16,488 bases of DNA from Bacteroidota bacterium. Its GTDB lineage: Bacteria; Bacteroidota; Ignavibacteria; Kapaibacteriales; UBA2268. The position numbers and the translations under genes are program-made. Shown piece after piece: positions 7,387 through 14,229 of this stretch (position 1 is the first letter of the stretch; every line of letters begins with the position of its first letter). The stretch lies in assembly GCA_022708005.1 (NCBI GenBank), contig JAKIZN010000001.1, positions 1-16,488 of the forward strand, written 5' to 3'. The notes beneath the pieces were generated by a model. It did no database searches and was not told where the DNA came from. It worked only from the letters and a program-made list of their open reading frames with translations.

Positions 7387-8184
7387 TTATGTGCCTTTGG
7401 GCGGAGTCCAGCCCTCGCGTTTCCATTTAATTAGTTCTATTACAACATTGCCTACATACACGTTCATTTTTGCCCTAATAGGAACGCGAGCCTCGTCGTC
7501 GCTAAACCAGCCTTCAAACTTTCCCGAAAGACCATATATGCCTTCCCAATCAGCCCTGCCGTCAAAATAAACTGTCCTGATAGGATATTTGTTTGCAGGT
7601 ATGCTTACGTTTTCCTTCTTGCCAATAAAGTTAATGTAAGTAGTACCAATTTTTGTATCTATCAATGTGGGAATCTTAACGGTTCGTTTCATTCCCGCAT
7701 ATTGCCTTGCTAAAAAGAATAATGAGCAGCCGTCATTTACTTTCTGTGTGTTTTTTGTGATTAATTTTTCAATCTGAACTTTGTCTTCCCATTTCTCATT
7801 GATTATTTGCTCGTTAGCGTAATCGAAAACAATTCTTTGGAATGCCCAGCGGGTAGCGTCCATTTTCATAGAGCCTTCAAAGTTATGCGAGAAAGAAATA
7901 GTTGGATCAATCCAGCTTGAATATATCGTATGCAAATCGACAAATGGAATGCCAGAATATGAGTCCATATAAGCCTTAGCTCTATATACTTTAGTCCCTT
8001 TATAATCAACGGATTCTTCGGTAACTACTCTGATTTTTCCTAATTTAATATTATAAAACGACACTTCATATTCCAATTCCTCGCCCGGCTTCATTACGAC
8101 TGTCTTTTGGGCTGTAGCGCCACTGAAAGCGAATAATATTGCCATCGAGAGCAAAAAAGTTTTTACAAAAGCAAATCGCATCAT
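7387..8184 (-). CDS. Exported DUF3108 family protein
   Basis: A 265-residue protein with a clear signal peptide (FVKTFLLSMAILFAFSGATA, cut likely near residue 25). The mature part begins with MKPGEELEYEVSFYNIKLGKI, followed by KVYRAKAYMDSYSGIPFVDLH and ISFSHNFEG, and later DGRADWEGIYGLSGKFEGWFSDD. These are typical of DUF3108, a family of periplasmic or outer-membrane-associated beta-rich proteins of unknown function, common in Bacteroidota and relatives. Two adjacent ATG codons (8184 and 8181) could be the start, and no strong ribosome binding site is seen. TAATTTTG lies just upstream (8198-8191) but without a good -33 box. The stop codon nearly touches the repeat arm at 7327-7379. The family assignment is from recognition of the pattern; the function is not known. 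Confidence 0.75.
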   Translation of the reverse strand: MMRFAFVKTFLLSMAILFAFSGATAQKTVVMKPGEELEYEVSFYNIKLGKIRVVTEESVDYKGTKVYRAKAYMDSYSGIPFVDLHTIYSSWIDPTISFSHNFEGSMKMDATRWAFQRIVFDYANEQIINEKWEDKVQIEKLITKNTQKVNDGCSLFFLARQYAGMKRTVKIPTLIDTKIGTTYINFIGKKENVSIPANKYPIRTVYFDGRADWEGIYGLSGKFEGWFSDDEARVPIRAKMNVYVGNVVIELIKWKREGWTPPKGT

Positions 8185-8270
8185 TTAATCCAAAATTACT
8201 TCATAATTATAGTATAGACGCAAAAAACAGCAAAAAGTTTCTTATTGCAGTATGCGGAATATTTTTATCT

Positions 8271-8349
8271 TAAATAATGCAATAGAAGCCTCTCTATTGC
8301 CTATTAGCTGTTTTCCAGATGTCCTACACCTTCGAGGTGTAGGACATCT
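8271..8349. repeat. Hairpin repeat copy D (left arm plus hairpin)
   Basis: TAAATAATGCAATAGAAGCC at 8271-8290 is the outer left arm, followed by the shared CTATTAGCTGTTTTCCAGATG-type segment and the perfect 33-nt hairpin at 8317-8349 (15-bp stem, loop TCG). A convincing right arm is not seen. Just upstream, 8236-8257 (AGTTTCTTATTGCAGTATGC) resembles the right arm, as if two elements lay back to back. Confidence 0.68.
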
Positions 8350-8536
8350 ACTTTTAACTTTTGCAGTGCAGGGGTGAATATGATTTCGCCCATATTTATT
8401 ACGGGTAAAGCAAGCCCTACATCTACAATTTTTAATAGTCTTATGGCTATTGTATAGGGTATTTTTCTTATCGTGTTTAAAACAATTAAAAAATATTGCC
8501 TAATGAATCATTTAGGTTTATCTGGCTTGCTACCTG
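8350..8536. other. Gene-free spacer with degenerate repeat-like sequence
   Basis: Together with copy D this forms a 352-bp gene-free gap. It contains the imperfect inverted pair GGGTGAATATGATTTCGCCC (8373-8392) and ACGGGTAAAGCAAGCCCTAC (8401-8420), which resemble worn hairpin repeats. No terminator for bshA and no reading frame of interest was seen here. Confidence 0.4.
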
Positions 8537-9655
8537 CTAACTAAGCCCTTTGTATATCCTTTCATATTGTGGGATTATCAGTTCCGTCTCGAACTCTTTG
8601 GCAGCAGTTTCGACGGCTTTTTCTGAAAATATTTTCCATTTCTTTTGATTTTGCAAAAGCTCGGCAACATATTTCCCCATTCGTGAAGTATCGCCAAGCT
8701 CAGCCACATAGCCATTTTCACCGTGTTTGACCACTTCCGGTATGCCGCCGATGCTCGATGCAACAACTGGCACTCCGCAAGCCATCGCTTCGAGTGCAGA
8801 AAGCCCAAAGCTTTCGGATTGGCTCGGCAGCAAAAACACATCGGCGCAAGAAAGAAGTTCGACCACAGCATTTTGTTTGCCAAGAAATTTCACATCTTTC
8901 GATAGTCCTAAATCTCTTGCTAATGCTTCTGTTTCGCCTCTATCGGGTCCGTCGCCGATTAGCAATAATTTAGCAGGTATGCCTGCATCAATCACTTCTT
9001 TGAGTATTTTGACTGTGTCTGGCACACGCTTTACACGCCGAAAGTTAGATATGTGCATCAAAATCGCCTCGCCATTTGGCGCAAAATTCTTTTTTAAGTA
9101 GCAGTTTTCAATTCTTTTGTATATTTTTGTATCGATAAAATTAGCTACAACGCTAATGTCTTTATCGACGTTGAATTGCTGGATTGTTTTATCTTTCAAA
9201 TATTGCGAAACGGCAGTTATAGCGTCAGATTGCTCGATAGAATACTTTACGATTGGCGAAAATGCTGGCTCTAAGCCTATCAAAGTAATATCTGTCCCAT
9301 GCAGCGTTGTAACAAGTTTTACGTTGCTATTCGGCAAAATTTGCTTTGTCAAAATAGCACTTATAGCGTGCGGAATAGCGTAGTGGGCGTGTATAATATC
9401 CAAGTTTTCGTATTTAATAACGTCTAATATTTTGCCCGTAAGAGCTAAGGTATAAAGATGAAATTCAAACAATGGATAATGAGGTATTTCAACTTCGTGA
9501 AAAAATATATTATCATGGTAAGTGTTAAGTCGTATAGGGTTAGCATAGCTAATAAAATGCACCTCGTATCCTTTTTTTGCGAGTGCGAGCCCAAGCTCGG
9601 TGGCAACTATACCGCTTCCGCCGTAAGTCGGGTAGCAAATCATTCCTATTTTCAT
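8537..9655 (-). CDS. bshA: N-acetyl-alpha-D-glucosaminyl L-malate synthase (bacillithiol pathway glycosyltransferase)
   Basis: A 372-residue GT4 glycosyltransferase, starting with MKIGMICYPTYGGSGIVATE, the characteristic BshA N-terminus. Further BshA marks are EIPHYPLFEF, DIIHAHYAIPHA, TTLHGTDITLIG and SDAITAVSQYLK; the GT4 sugar-nucleotide site with the E-x7-E motif is at Glu281 and Glu289 (ESFGLSALEAMACGVPV). BshA makes GlcNAc-malate from UDP-GlcNAc and L-malate, the first step of bacillithiol synthesis in the cytoplasm. The ATG at 9655 matches the family start; an ATG nine codons earlier (9682) would overlap the divergent yigZ-like gene. There is no clear Shine-Dalgarno. bshB and bshC are not in the window. 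Confidence in BshA over another GT4 enzyme is high. Confidence 0.9.
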   Translation of the reverse strand: MKIGMICYPTYGGSGIVATELGLALAKKGYEVHFISYANPIRLNTYHDNIFFHEVEIPHYPLFEFHLYTLALTGKILDVIKYENLDIIHAHYAIPHAISAILTKQILPNSNVKLVTTLHGTDITLIGLEPAFSPIVKYSIEQSDAITAVSQYLKDKTIQQFNVDKDISVVANFIDTKIYKRIENCYLKKNFAPNGEAILMHISNFRRVKRVPDTVKILKEVIDAGIPAKLLLIGDGPDRGETEALARDLGLSKDVKFLGKQNAVVELLSCADVFLLPSQSESFGLSALEAMACGVPVVASSIGGIPEVVKHGENGYVAELGDTSRMGKYVAELLQNQKKWKIFSEKAVETAAKEFETELIIPQYERIYKGLS

Positions 9656-9675
9656 AAATTTCAAATACTTATATA

Positions 9676-10290
9676 ATGTCAAAAACTAATAAAGATATAT
9701 ATTATACCATTGCAAAACCGCACCGCGTAGAGCAAAAAATCAAAGGCTCTAAATTTATAGCTTCAATTTCGAGTGTTCCCGATAAAGATTCTGCTATGCA
9801 ATTTTTAGAAACAATCCGAAGCGAATTTTTCGATGCTACGCACAATTGCTTTGCCTATAGGATTGGCTACGACGGCATGGAGTTCCGCGCCGCTGATGAT
9901 GGCGAGCCAAACGGCTCGGCAGGCAAGCCTATTTTATTCGCTATTTCAAAGTTCGATGTCAGCGACGTAATAGTCGTTGTAACTCGCTATTTCGGCGGAA
10001 CAAAGCTCGGAGTTGGCGGATTAGCCAGAGCATACTCCTCTTCGGCAGAACTTGTGCTGTCCGAATGCGAGAAAAAGGCGATACACAGGACGTTGCCAGT
10101 CAAAGTAATGTGCGTTTATGAAGACGTTTCGATTATTAAAAAATTGATAGAAGAGTATGCCGTTTCGTATCAGGAGCGGTATTCCGATGCAGTCGAATAC
10201 ATAGTAGATGTCCATATCTCCAATGCCGAAGAGTTCAAGAATCGTGTAATAGCCCAAACGAATGCTCGCGCTGGAGCAATTTTAACGTGA
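9676..10290 (+). CDS. yigZ: YigZ/IMPACT family protein
   Basis: A 204-residue protein of the UPF0029/IMPACT family. The N-terminal domain (1-125) shows KIKGSKFIA, THNCFAYRIG, ADDGEPNGSAGKPI and the family signature starting at Tyr105 (YFGGTKLGVGGLARAY). The C-terminal part (about 135-200) fits the ferredoxin-like DUF1949 domain. Bacterial members are conserved cytoplasmic proteins with no firmly established role; eukaryotic IMPACT affects the Gcn2 pathway. The ATG at 9676 is only 20 bp from the divergent bshA start and lacks a visible Shine-Dalgarno, so the promoter must lie within bshA or the message may be nearly leaderless. It converges with the PAS-HTH gene with 37 bp between stops. Confidence 0.88.
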   Translation: MSKTNKDIYYTIAKPHRVEQKIKGSKFIASISSVPDKDSAMQFLETIRSEFFDATHNCFAYRIGYDGMEFRAADDGEPNGSAGKPILFAISKFDVSDVIVVVTRYFGGTKLGVGGLARAYSSSAELVLSECEKKAIHRTLPVKVMCVYEDVSIIKKLIEEYAVSYQERYSDAVEYIVDVHISNAEEFKNRVIAQTNARAGAILT

Positions 10291-10327
10291 GCATTAATTT
10301 ATATTAGACACGGCTGAAAAATGGCTT

Positions 10328-12232
10328 TTATACTGACATAATGAACATAAACAAATCATCATCTCTTTCTAATTTCATTTTCTTTTTGAGCCTTAGCCTT
10401 GCTTTTTGCACGCTTGATGCCTCGACGTTGAATATTCTCGCTATTTCTTTCGTCGTGTAGTTCATTCTAATATAAGCACAATGCCTTAGCTCATTTTGCG
10501 TTATGTTTGGATAGGCTTTTTTCAAGTTTGTGAAAAAATCCTTATGCACTGCTTCAAAGTGCTTTTTTGATACTACCCAATCGCGCTCGGGCTGAAAATA
10601 TGTGCGAAAAGTTTTCTCGTATTTGCGCTTATCACCGTCATCAAAATTATATTTCTCACTTAAATACTTGAATTTTTTGCTTAGTTCTTCAATAAATTTA
10701 TTTTTTTCATTCAAGTAAACCGATTCGACTGCCAGATTTTTCTGAACGGCATTAAGTTCGACCAACTCCGTATTATCCATCAATATTGCTTGATAGTACC
10801 GCTCGTCGCTAATTTGAAATCTCGAAATAGTAGCGGATATATGCCTTATTTCATTATCATTTACAATAATTCTGATATTAGCATTAAAAACATTGTCCAT
10901 AGCAGTGCTATTTCTCAAACTTGCTATGATGTTCTCCAAATAGCCTATATCGTCGTTGTGGATATAGCTGAAAATATTAGTTTTAAGGAAATCGTCTAAA
11001 TTATCGAAGCCTATTATTTCCATAGCTTTAGCGTTAGCAAATACTGGCGAAAATTTTTGAAATACGACAATGCCAATTGGAGCTGAATTAACAAGATTTC
11101 TATATTGCGCTTCGTTTTCGGCAACCCGCTTTTCAGTATATTTTTTCACTGTAATATCTTCGGCTACTTCTAATATTCGCAATAGGTTACCGTCTTTGTC
11201 GAAAATTGGGCTTGCCTTTATCTGCCATATTTGCCCAATATCCATTTGCCTTTCAAATTCCACAGCTTTATGCGTTTTTTTCACTTGATGAACTATGCAG
11301 CCCTCGCAAATGCCCTCCGAATTGCCCCAAATTTCATAGCACTTTTTGCCCTTAATTTCGCTTAAACTCATATTTGCATTATCGAGCGATGCCTTATTAG
11401 CCCATATTATGTTATGCTCAGTATCTTGCAAAACTATCAAATCCGTTTGGCTATCTAATATATTAGATTTTTCAAGCTCGGAATTGAGCAAGCGGTTGCT
11501 CTGCTCAATTTTTTCGTTAATGTCACGACAAACTATAAGATAGCCGATTGCCTCGCCAACTTCACTCTTAACTATAGCAAGATTAGCTTCTATACTAACT
11601 ATACAGCCAAGTTTATTTTCATAGCTAAATGTATCTTGCAAATGGGCGCTGGTAGAAAAATTGCTATCTATGCTTTTGAACTTTGCTGAATCATCGAAAA
11701 TGCCGAGCTCGAACAGCTTTTTGCCCATAATTTCCTGCTCGGTAAATCCAAACATGCACTCGGCTGCCTTGTTCCAATAAATAAGGCTTCCGTCTAATCC
11801 TGTTGCTATAACTGCATCTTGCAAATCTTTAAATAGCATATCTTGGAATTGCAACTTTCGGCGGCTGGCGTATAAGTCAGTCGTATCGCGATAGTTAAAG
11901 CATATTTTTTCTAAAGTATTATCGGCGTTATATATCGGCGAAGGAATTATATATAGCACTTTTTCGTTGCCCTGCTTATCTATCATCTGCGAAAATTTTG
12001 AAGGCAGCGGACTATTATTTTTACTCGCTTCTAATGCTTTTTTGAAAAAGTCTCCGTCTATGAAGTAGCGCCTGCCAAGCGATTTGCCCACCGCATCGCT
12101 TGGACTAATTCCAAAAAGCGCGGCAAAACGGCTGTTCGCTTTAATTATCTTTTTGCTTAAATCCGTAATGCAGAGCGCATCGTGGCTTTGCTCAAAGATT
12201 TGCTCTAATAAATTATTAGTTTCTACTTTCAT
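10328..12232 (-). CDS. Multi-PAS sensor with C-terminal LuxR-like DNA-binding domain
   Basis: A 634-residue cytoplasmic protein with four PAS domains: about 6-120 (HDALCITDLSKKIIKANSRF), 130-242 (DAVIATGLDGSLIYWNKAAE), 255-365 (DLIVLQDTEHNIIWANKAS) and 375-492 (APIGIVVFQKFSPVFANAKA). The third carries a cysteine cluster, Cys298-x10-Cys309-x2-Cys312 (CYEIWGNSEGICEGC), a pattern known from some PAS domains and compatible with metal, heme or redox sensing. A coiled coil (495-545) leads to a helix-turn-helix at about 579-620 (NELRHCAYIRMNYTTKEIAR, then SSVQKARLRLKKKMKL), the LuxR-like form that ends many Bacteroidota sensor proteins. No kinase domain is present, so it looks like a one-component transcription regulator. 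It is divergent from the small heat shock genes; whether it controls them is unknown. The start at 12232 lacks a clear Shine-Dalgarno. Confidence 0.85.
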   Translation of the reverse strand: MKVETNNLLEQIFEQSHDALCITDLSKKIIKANSRFAALFGISPSDAVGKSLGRRYFIDGDFFKKALEASKNNSPLPSKFSQMIDKQGNEKVLYIIPSPIYNADNTLEKICFNYRDTTDLYASRRKLQFQDMLFKDLQDAVIATGLDGSLIYWNKAAECMFGFTEQEIMGKKLFELGIFDDSAKFKSIDSNFSTSAHLQDTFSYENKLGCIVSIEANLAIVKSEVGEAIGYLIVCRDINEKIEQSNRLLNSELEKSNILDSQTDLIVLQDTEHNIIWANKASLDNANMSLSEIKGKKCYEIWGNSEGICEGCIVHQVKKTHKAVEFERQMDIGQIWQIKASPIFDKDGNLLRILEVAEDITVKKYTEKRVAENEAQYRNLVNSAPIGIVVFQKFSPVFANAKAMEIIGFDNLDDFLKTNIFSYIHNDDIGYLENIIASLRNSTAMDNVFNANIRIIVNDNEIRHISATISRFQISDERYYQAILMDNTELVELNAVQKNLAVESVYLNEKNKFIEELSKKFKYLSEKYNFDDGDKRKYEKTFRTYFQPERDWVVSKKHFEAVHKDFFTNLKKAYPNITQNELRHCAYIRMNYTTKEIARIFNVEASSVQKARLRLKKKMKLERDDDLFMFIMSV

Positions 12233-12579
12233 AGCAAAAATTACATTTTATAAGAAATTCAAAATAATCATAAAAATCAAATAAAAAAATAGAAAAATGA
12301 TTAATAGAAGTAATTTTATATTAAATTTAGAATATATTTCACAGAAAATATTTATTCTTTCCATCTCTATAGATAAGCAACAAAACAGAAAACCTGCCAT
12401 TATGTCAGATAACTTGTCAAAACAAGCACTTCAATAAGCTGACAAATAGTCGCTATATGCCACTATGTCGCATAGATAGCGACAAAATGACGCACTTTTC
12501 GGTTTGGCACAAGATTGGTAATATCCATTGTGAATTTGTAAAATTATTATCAAGAATAAATTTAATAGGAGAAGTAAAA
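12233..12579. promoter_or_regulatory. Divergent regulatory region with direct and inverted repeats
   Basis: This 347-bp gap between the PAS-HTH gene and the first small heat shock gene holds no gene. It contains a 12-bp direct repeat with one mismatch, TGCCATTATGTC (12395-12406) and TGCCACTATGTC (12458-12469), 63 bp apart (six helical turns). It also contains an inverted repeat GTCGCTATATG (12449-12459) / CATAGATAGCGAC (12471-12483), and a smaller one, CTTGT/ACAAG at 12413-12426. These could be operators for the heat shock genes or for the regulator gene. The left part (12233-12390) is plain AT-rich sequence. No exact TTTG-N19-TAnnTTTG promoter was found. Confidence 0.5.
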
Positions 12580-13017
12580 ATGACAATGCTAAGATTTGAT
12601 CCATTCCGCGGTTTCGAGACTATGATGAAGAAAATGAGCGAAGTCGCTGCCGATTTAGAAAGAGGCGTTGTAATTGAAAAAGGCTCATTTGCACCGAGAG
12701 TGGATATTTACGAAGATGATGCTAATATGTATTTGAATGCAGAATTAGCTGGACTTAAGAGAGAAGATATTTCTATCAAGCTCAACGAAGGCAATGTTTT
12801 GGTGCTTTCGGGCAAAAAAGATCGCGGCGAAGAAGACGAAAAAAGAACAATCGTAAGAAATGAGCGTAGCTTTGGCGAATTTTCTCGCTCGGTGGTATTG
12901 CCAGATAATTTAGATTTAGATAGCATCAAAGCAAGTTATCGCGATGGCGTTTTGGAAATTAAAATATCCAAAAAACTGCCCGATCCACCCAAAGAAATTA
13001 ATATTTCAATTGATTAA
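12580..13017 (+). CDS. Hsp20-family small heat shock protein (1 of 3)
   Basis: A 145-residue protein starting at the ATG at 12580, preceded by AGGAGAAG; an in-frame upstream codon at 12457 would add 41 residues unlike the family. The N-terminus MTMLRFDPFRGFETMMKKM is followed by the alpha-crystallin domain at about 35-130: PRVDIYEDDANMYLNAELAG, LKREDISIKLNEGNVLVLSG, ERSFGEFSRSVVLPDNLD and DGVLEIKISK. The C-terminal tail has an I-x-I motif (NISID) used to link dimers into larger assemblies. It acts as an ATP-independent holdase for unfolding proteins in the cytoplasm. It is the first of three tandem paralogues, 30 bp before the next, probably one transcript. Confidence 0.94.
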   Translation: MTMLRFDPFRGFETMMKKMSEVAADLERGVVIEKGSFAPRVDIYEDDANMYLNAELAGLKREDISIKLNEGNVLVLSGKKDRGEEDEKRTIVRNERSFGEFSRSVVLPDNLDLDSIKASYRDGVLEIKISKKLPDPPKEINISID

Positions 13018-13047
13018 TTGTTCAACAAACATTTAGGAGAGATAAAA

Positions 13048-13497
13048 ATGACACTCGTAAAATTTGATCCGCTGCGTGGCTTTGAATCTTTAACCCGCAA
13101 AATGAGCAATTTGGTGCAAGATTTTGACAAAGGCTTTAGCGTCGAGTTTGGAAATTTTGCTCCTAAAATTGATATTGCCGAAGATGACAAGCATATTTTT
13201 TTGCACGTGGAAGCTCCCGGCATTGCGAAAGAAGACATAAAGCTGACTATCAACGACGACAACACGCTCGTTATCAAAGGCGAGAAAAAGCGAGATATTA
13301 AGAGCGAAGAAAATAAAGAATCTTACTCTTATATACGCTTGGAACGCAGGTTTGGCGAATTTTGCCGTTCCTTCTTATTGCCAGACAACGTGAAAAAGGA
13401 CAGTATATCCGCTAAGTTTGAAAATGGCTTGCTTGCAATTCAATTAGAAAAGATAGAGCCAGAGCCACCTAAAGAAATTAAAGTTAATATCGAATAA
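13048..13497 (+). CDS. Hsp20-family small heat shock protein (2 of 3)
   Basis: A 149-residue protein starting at the ATG at 13048 with AGGAGA upstream; the in-frame TTG at 13018 is rejected because MTLVKFDPLRGFESLTRKM matches the start of the preceding protein. The alpha-crystallin domain (about 35-135) shows PKIDIAEDDKHIFLHVEAPG, AKEDIKLTINDDNTLVIKGE, LERRFGEFCRSFLLPD and ENGLLAIQLEK. The C-terminus ends IKVNIE, giving a V-x-I version of the oligomerisation motif. It clearly arose by duplication with gene 1 and is the most canonical of the three. After its stop comes a 105-bp gap with two hairpins, then gene 3. Confidence 0.94.
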   Translation: MTLVKFDPLRGFESLTRKMSNLVQDFDKGFSVEFGNFAPKIDIAEDDKHIFLHVEAPGIAKEDIKLTINDDNTLVIKGEKKRDIKSEENKESYSYIRLERRFGEFCRSFLLPDNVKKDSISAKFENGLLAIQLEKIEPEPPKEIKVNIE

Positions 13498-13509
13498 ATA
13501 TAATCAATC

Positions 13510-13556
13510 AGCTTTCAGCATATTGGGCGCCACTGCGGCGCCTAAGTGCTAAAGCT
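13510..13556 (+). other. Long hairpin between small heat shock genes 2 and 3
   Basis: Three paired blocks stack in order: AGCTTT (13510-13515) with AAAGCT (13551-13556), AGCA (13517-13520) with TGCT (13547-13550), and GGCGCC (13526-13531) with GGCGCC (13537-13542), loop ACTGC. That is 16 base pairs with small internal loops. No T-run follows, so it may be a processing or stability element, or a partial terminator that lowers expression of gene 3. Confidence 0.6.
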
Positions 13557-13572
13557 AAAGTTAAATAAATAA

Positions 13573-13589
13573 TTTTGCCGATGGCAAAA
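13573..13589 (+). other. Hairpin just upstream of the ribosome binding site of heat shock gene 3
   Basis: TTTTGCC and GGCAAAA form a 7-bp stem with loop GAT. It ends two bases before the GGAG Shine-Dalgarno at 13592-13595. It does not itself cover the Shine-Dalgarno, so a thermosensor role is only a possibility. Confidence 0.45.
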
Positions 13590-13602
13590 ATGGAGAAAAA
13601 CA

Positions 13603-14046
13603 ATGAGATTCGGACATAATCACCCACTTAGGGATTTTGAGCATATAGCAAGAAGAATTGGGCAAGCTTTTGCAGAAGAGCAAGGCTATCCAACACATAG
13701 CGAGCAAGAATACAGCATAAAACCAGCTACCGATATTTTGGAAGATGAGAACAATATTTATTTCCAAGTCGAGCTACCCGGTGTAAAAAAGGAAGGCTCC
13801 AAGCTCAGCATATCTGACGACAACATTTTAACTATAAGCGCAAACAAAGAGCAAAACCTGCCCGAAGGCGTTAATGTATGCTGTAGGCAAGAGCGAAAAT
13901 TTGGCAATTTCCAGCGCTCTTTCAAGTTGCCCGACGGATTAGACACCGATAAAATATTTGCCAAATTTGATAGCGGTGTGCTGAACATCACAATCGCCAA
14001 GAAAGTGGAAGTAATGCCCAAAGAAAACGTCATCAATATAGATTAA
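13603..14046 (+). CDS. Hsp20-family small heat shock protein (3 of 3, divergent)
   Basis: A 147-residue protein starting at the ATG at 13603 with GGAG seven bases upstream. The N-terminus MRFGHNHPLRDFEHIARRIG keeps the layout of the other two but is distinct. The alpha-crystallin domain (about 38-135) shows KPATDILEDENNIYFQVELPG, KLSISDDNILTISAN, RKFGNFQRSFKLPDGLD and DSGVLNITIAK. Two features differ from the usual pattern: the normally acidic/hydrophobic KEDIK position reads KEGSK (residues near 63-67), and a CysCys pair (VCCRQE) precedes the conserved E-R-x-F-G segment. The C-terminus ends NVINID, a weak I-x-I/V motif. It probably forms mixed or separate oligomers with different client range. 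It is the last gene before a strong terminator. Confidence 0.92.
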   Translation: MRFGHNHPLRDFEHIARRIGQAFAEEQGYPTHSEQEYSIKPATDILEDENNIYFQVELPGVKKEGSKLSISDDNILTISANKEQNLPEGVNVCCRQERKFGNFQRSFKLPDGLDTDKIFAKFDSGVLNITIAKKVEVMPKENVINID

Positions 14047-14075
14047 TGACGGCACTTTGCAGCTTTAGCAACAGC

Positions 14076-14107
14076 AAAAAAGGCGAGCAAAAATGTTCGC
14101 CTTTTTT
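14076..14107 (+). terminator. Rho-independent terminator of the small heat shock genes
   Basis: AAAAAAGGCGAGCA (14076-14089) pairs with TGTTCGCCTTTTTT (14094-14107), 14 bp with one G-T pair, loop AAAA, ending in six T residues. It lies 29 bases after the stop of gene 3. The A-rich left arm could also stop minus-strand transcription. It is nearly the same sequence as 317-347. Confidence 0.9.
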
Positions 14108-14110
14108 GTC

Positions 14111-14220
14111 TTGAACACGATTATGGGGTTAAAGGATTAACAAGATAATAAGGAAGAAAATTGAAATAATAGACAAAAACAATCTTGCTAATTCTTTAAT
14201 CTTGAAAATCGTGTTCAGAC
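14111..14220. repeat. Long imperfect inverted repeat
   Basis: The left arm 14112-14146 (TGAACACGATT ... AACAAGAT) and the right arm 14182-14217 (ATCTTG ... AATCGTGTTCA) are inverted copies of each other with about six mismatches and a small gap, separated by 35 bases. TGAACACGATT is perfect at both outer ends. It resembles widely scattered intergenic hairpins of Bacteroidota genomes. The stretch from here to 14537 holds no gene. Confidence 0.72.
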
Positions 14221-14229
14221 TGTAAAAAT

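Noticed and set aside
7190..7570. A 126-codon plus-strand open frame starting in repeat copy C and running into the DUF3108 gene
   Set aside because: Its first part is the translated hairpin repeat and the rest is antisense to a gene with signal peptide and family motifs. It has no ribosome binding site.
8191..8224. Possible TAnnTTTG promoter before the DUF3108 gene (TAATTTTG on the minus strand)
   Set aside because: The nearest TTTG is 22 bases away instead of 19, and the transcript would start almost at the ATG.
8578..9676. Several open frames inside bshA in other frames
   Set aside because: They are shadows of a gene with intact GT4 and BshA motifs over its whole length.
10291..10327. 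Terminator between the convergent yigZ and PAS-HTH genes
   Set aside because: No stem with a T-run could be found in the 37 bases.
12505..12520. Possible sigma-54 promoter (TGGCAC, then TTGG) before the first small heat shock gene
   Set aside because: The -24 half fits but the -12 GC is replaced by GG, and no sigma-54 activator is nearby.
12457..12579. Upstream start of heat shock gene 1 adding 41 residues
   Set aside because: The extension runs over the inverted repeat and lacks similarity to the other two paralogues, while the ATG at 12580 has a strong ribosome binding site.
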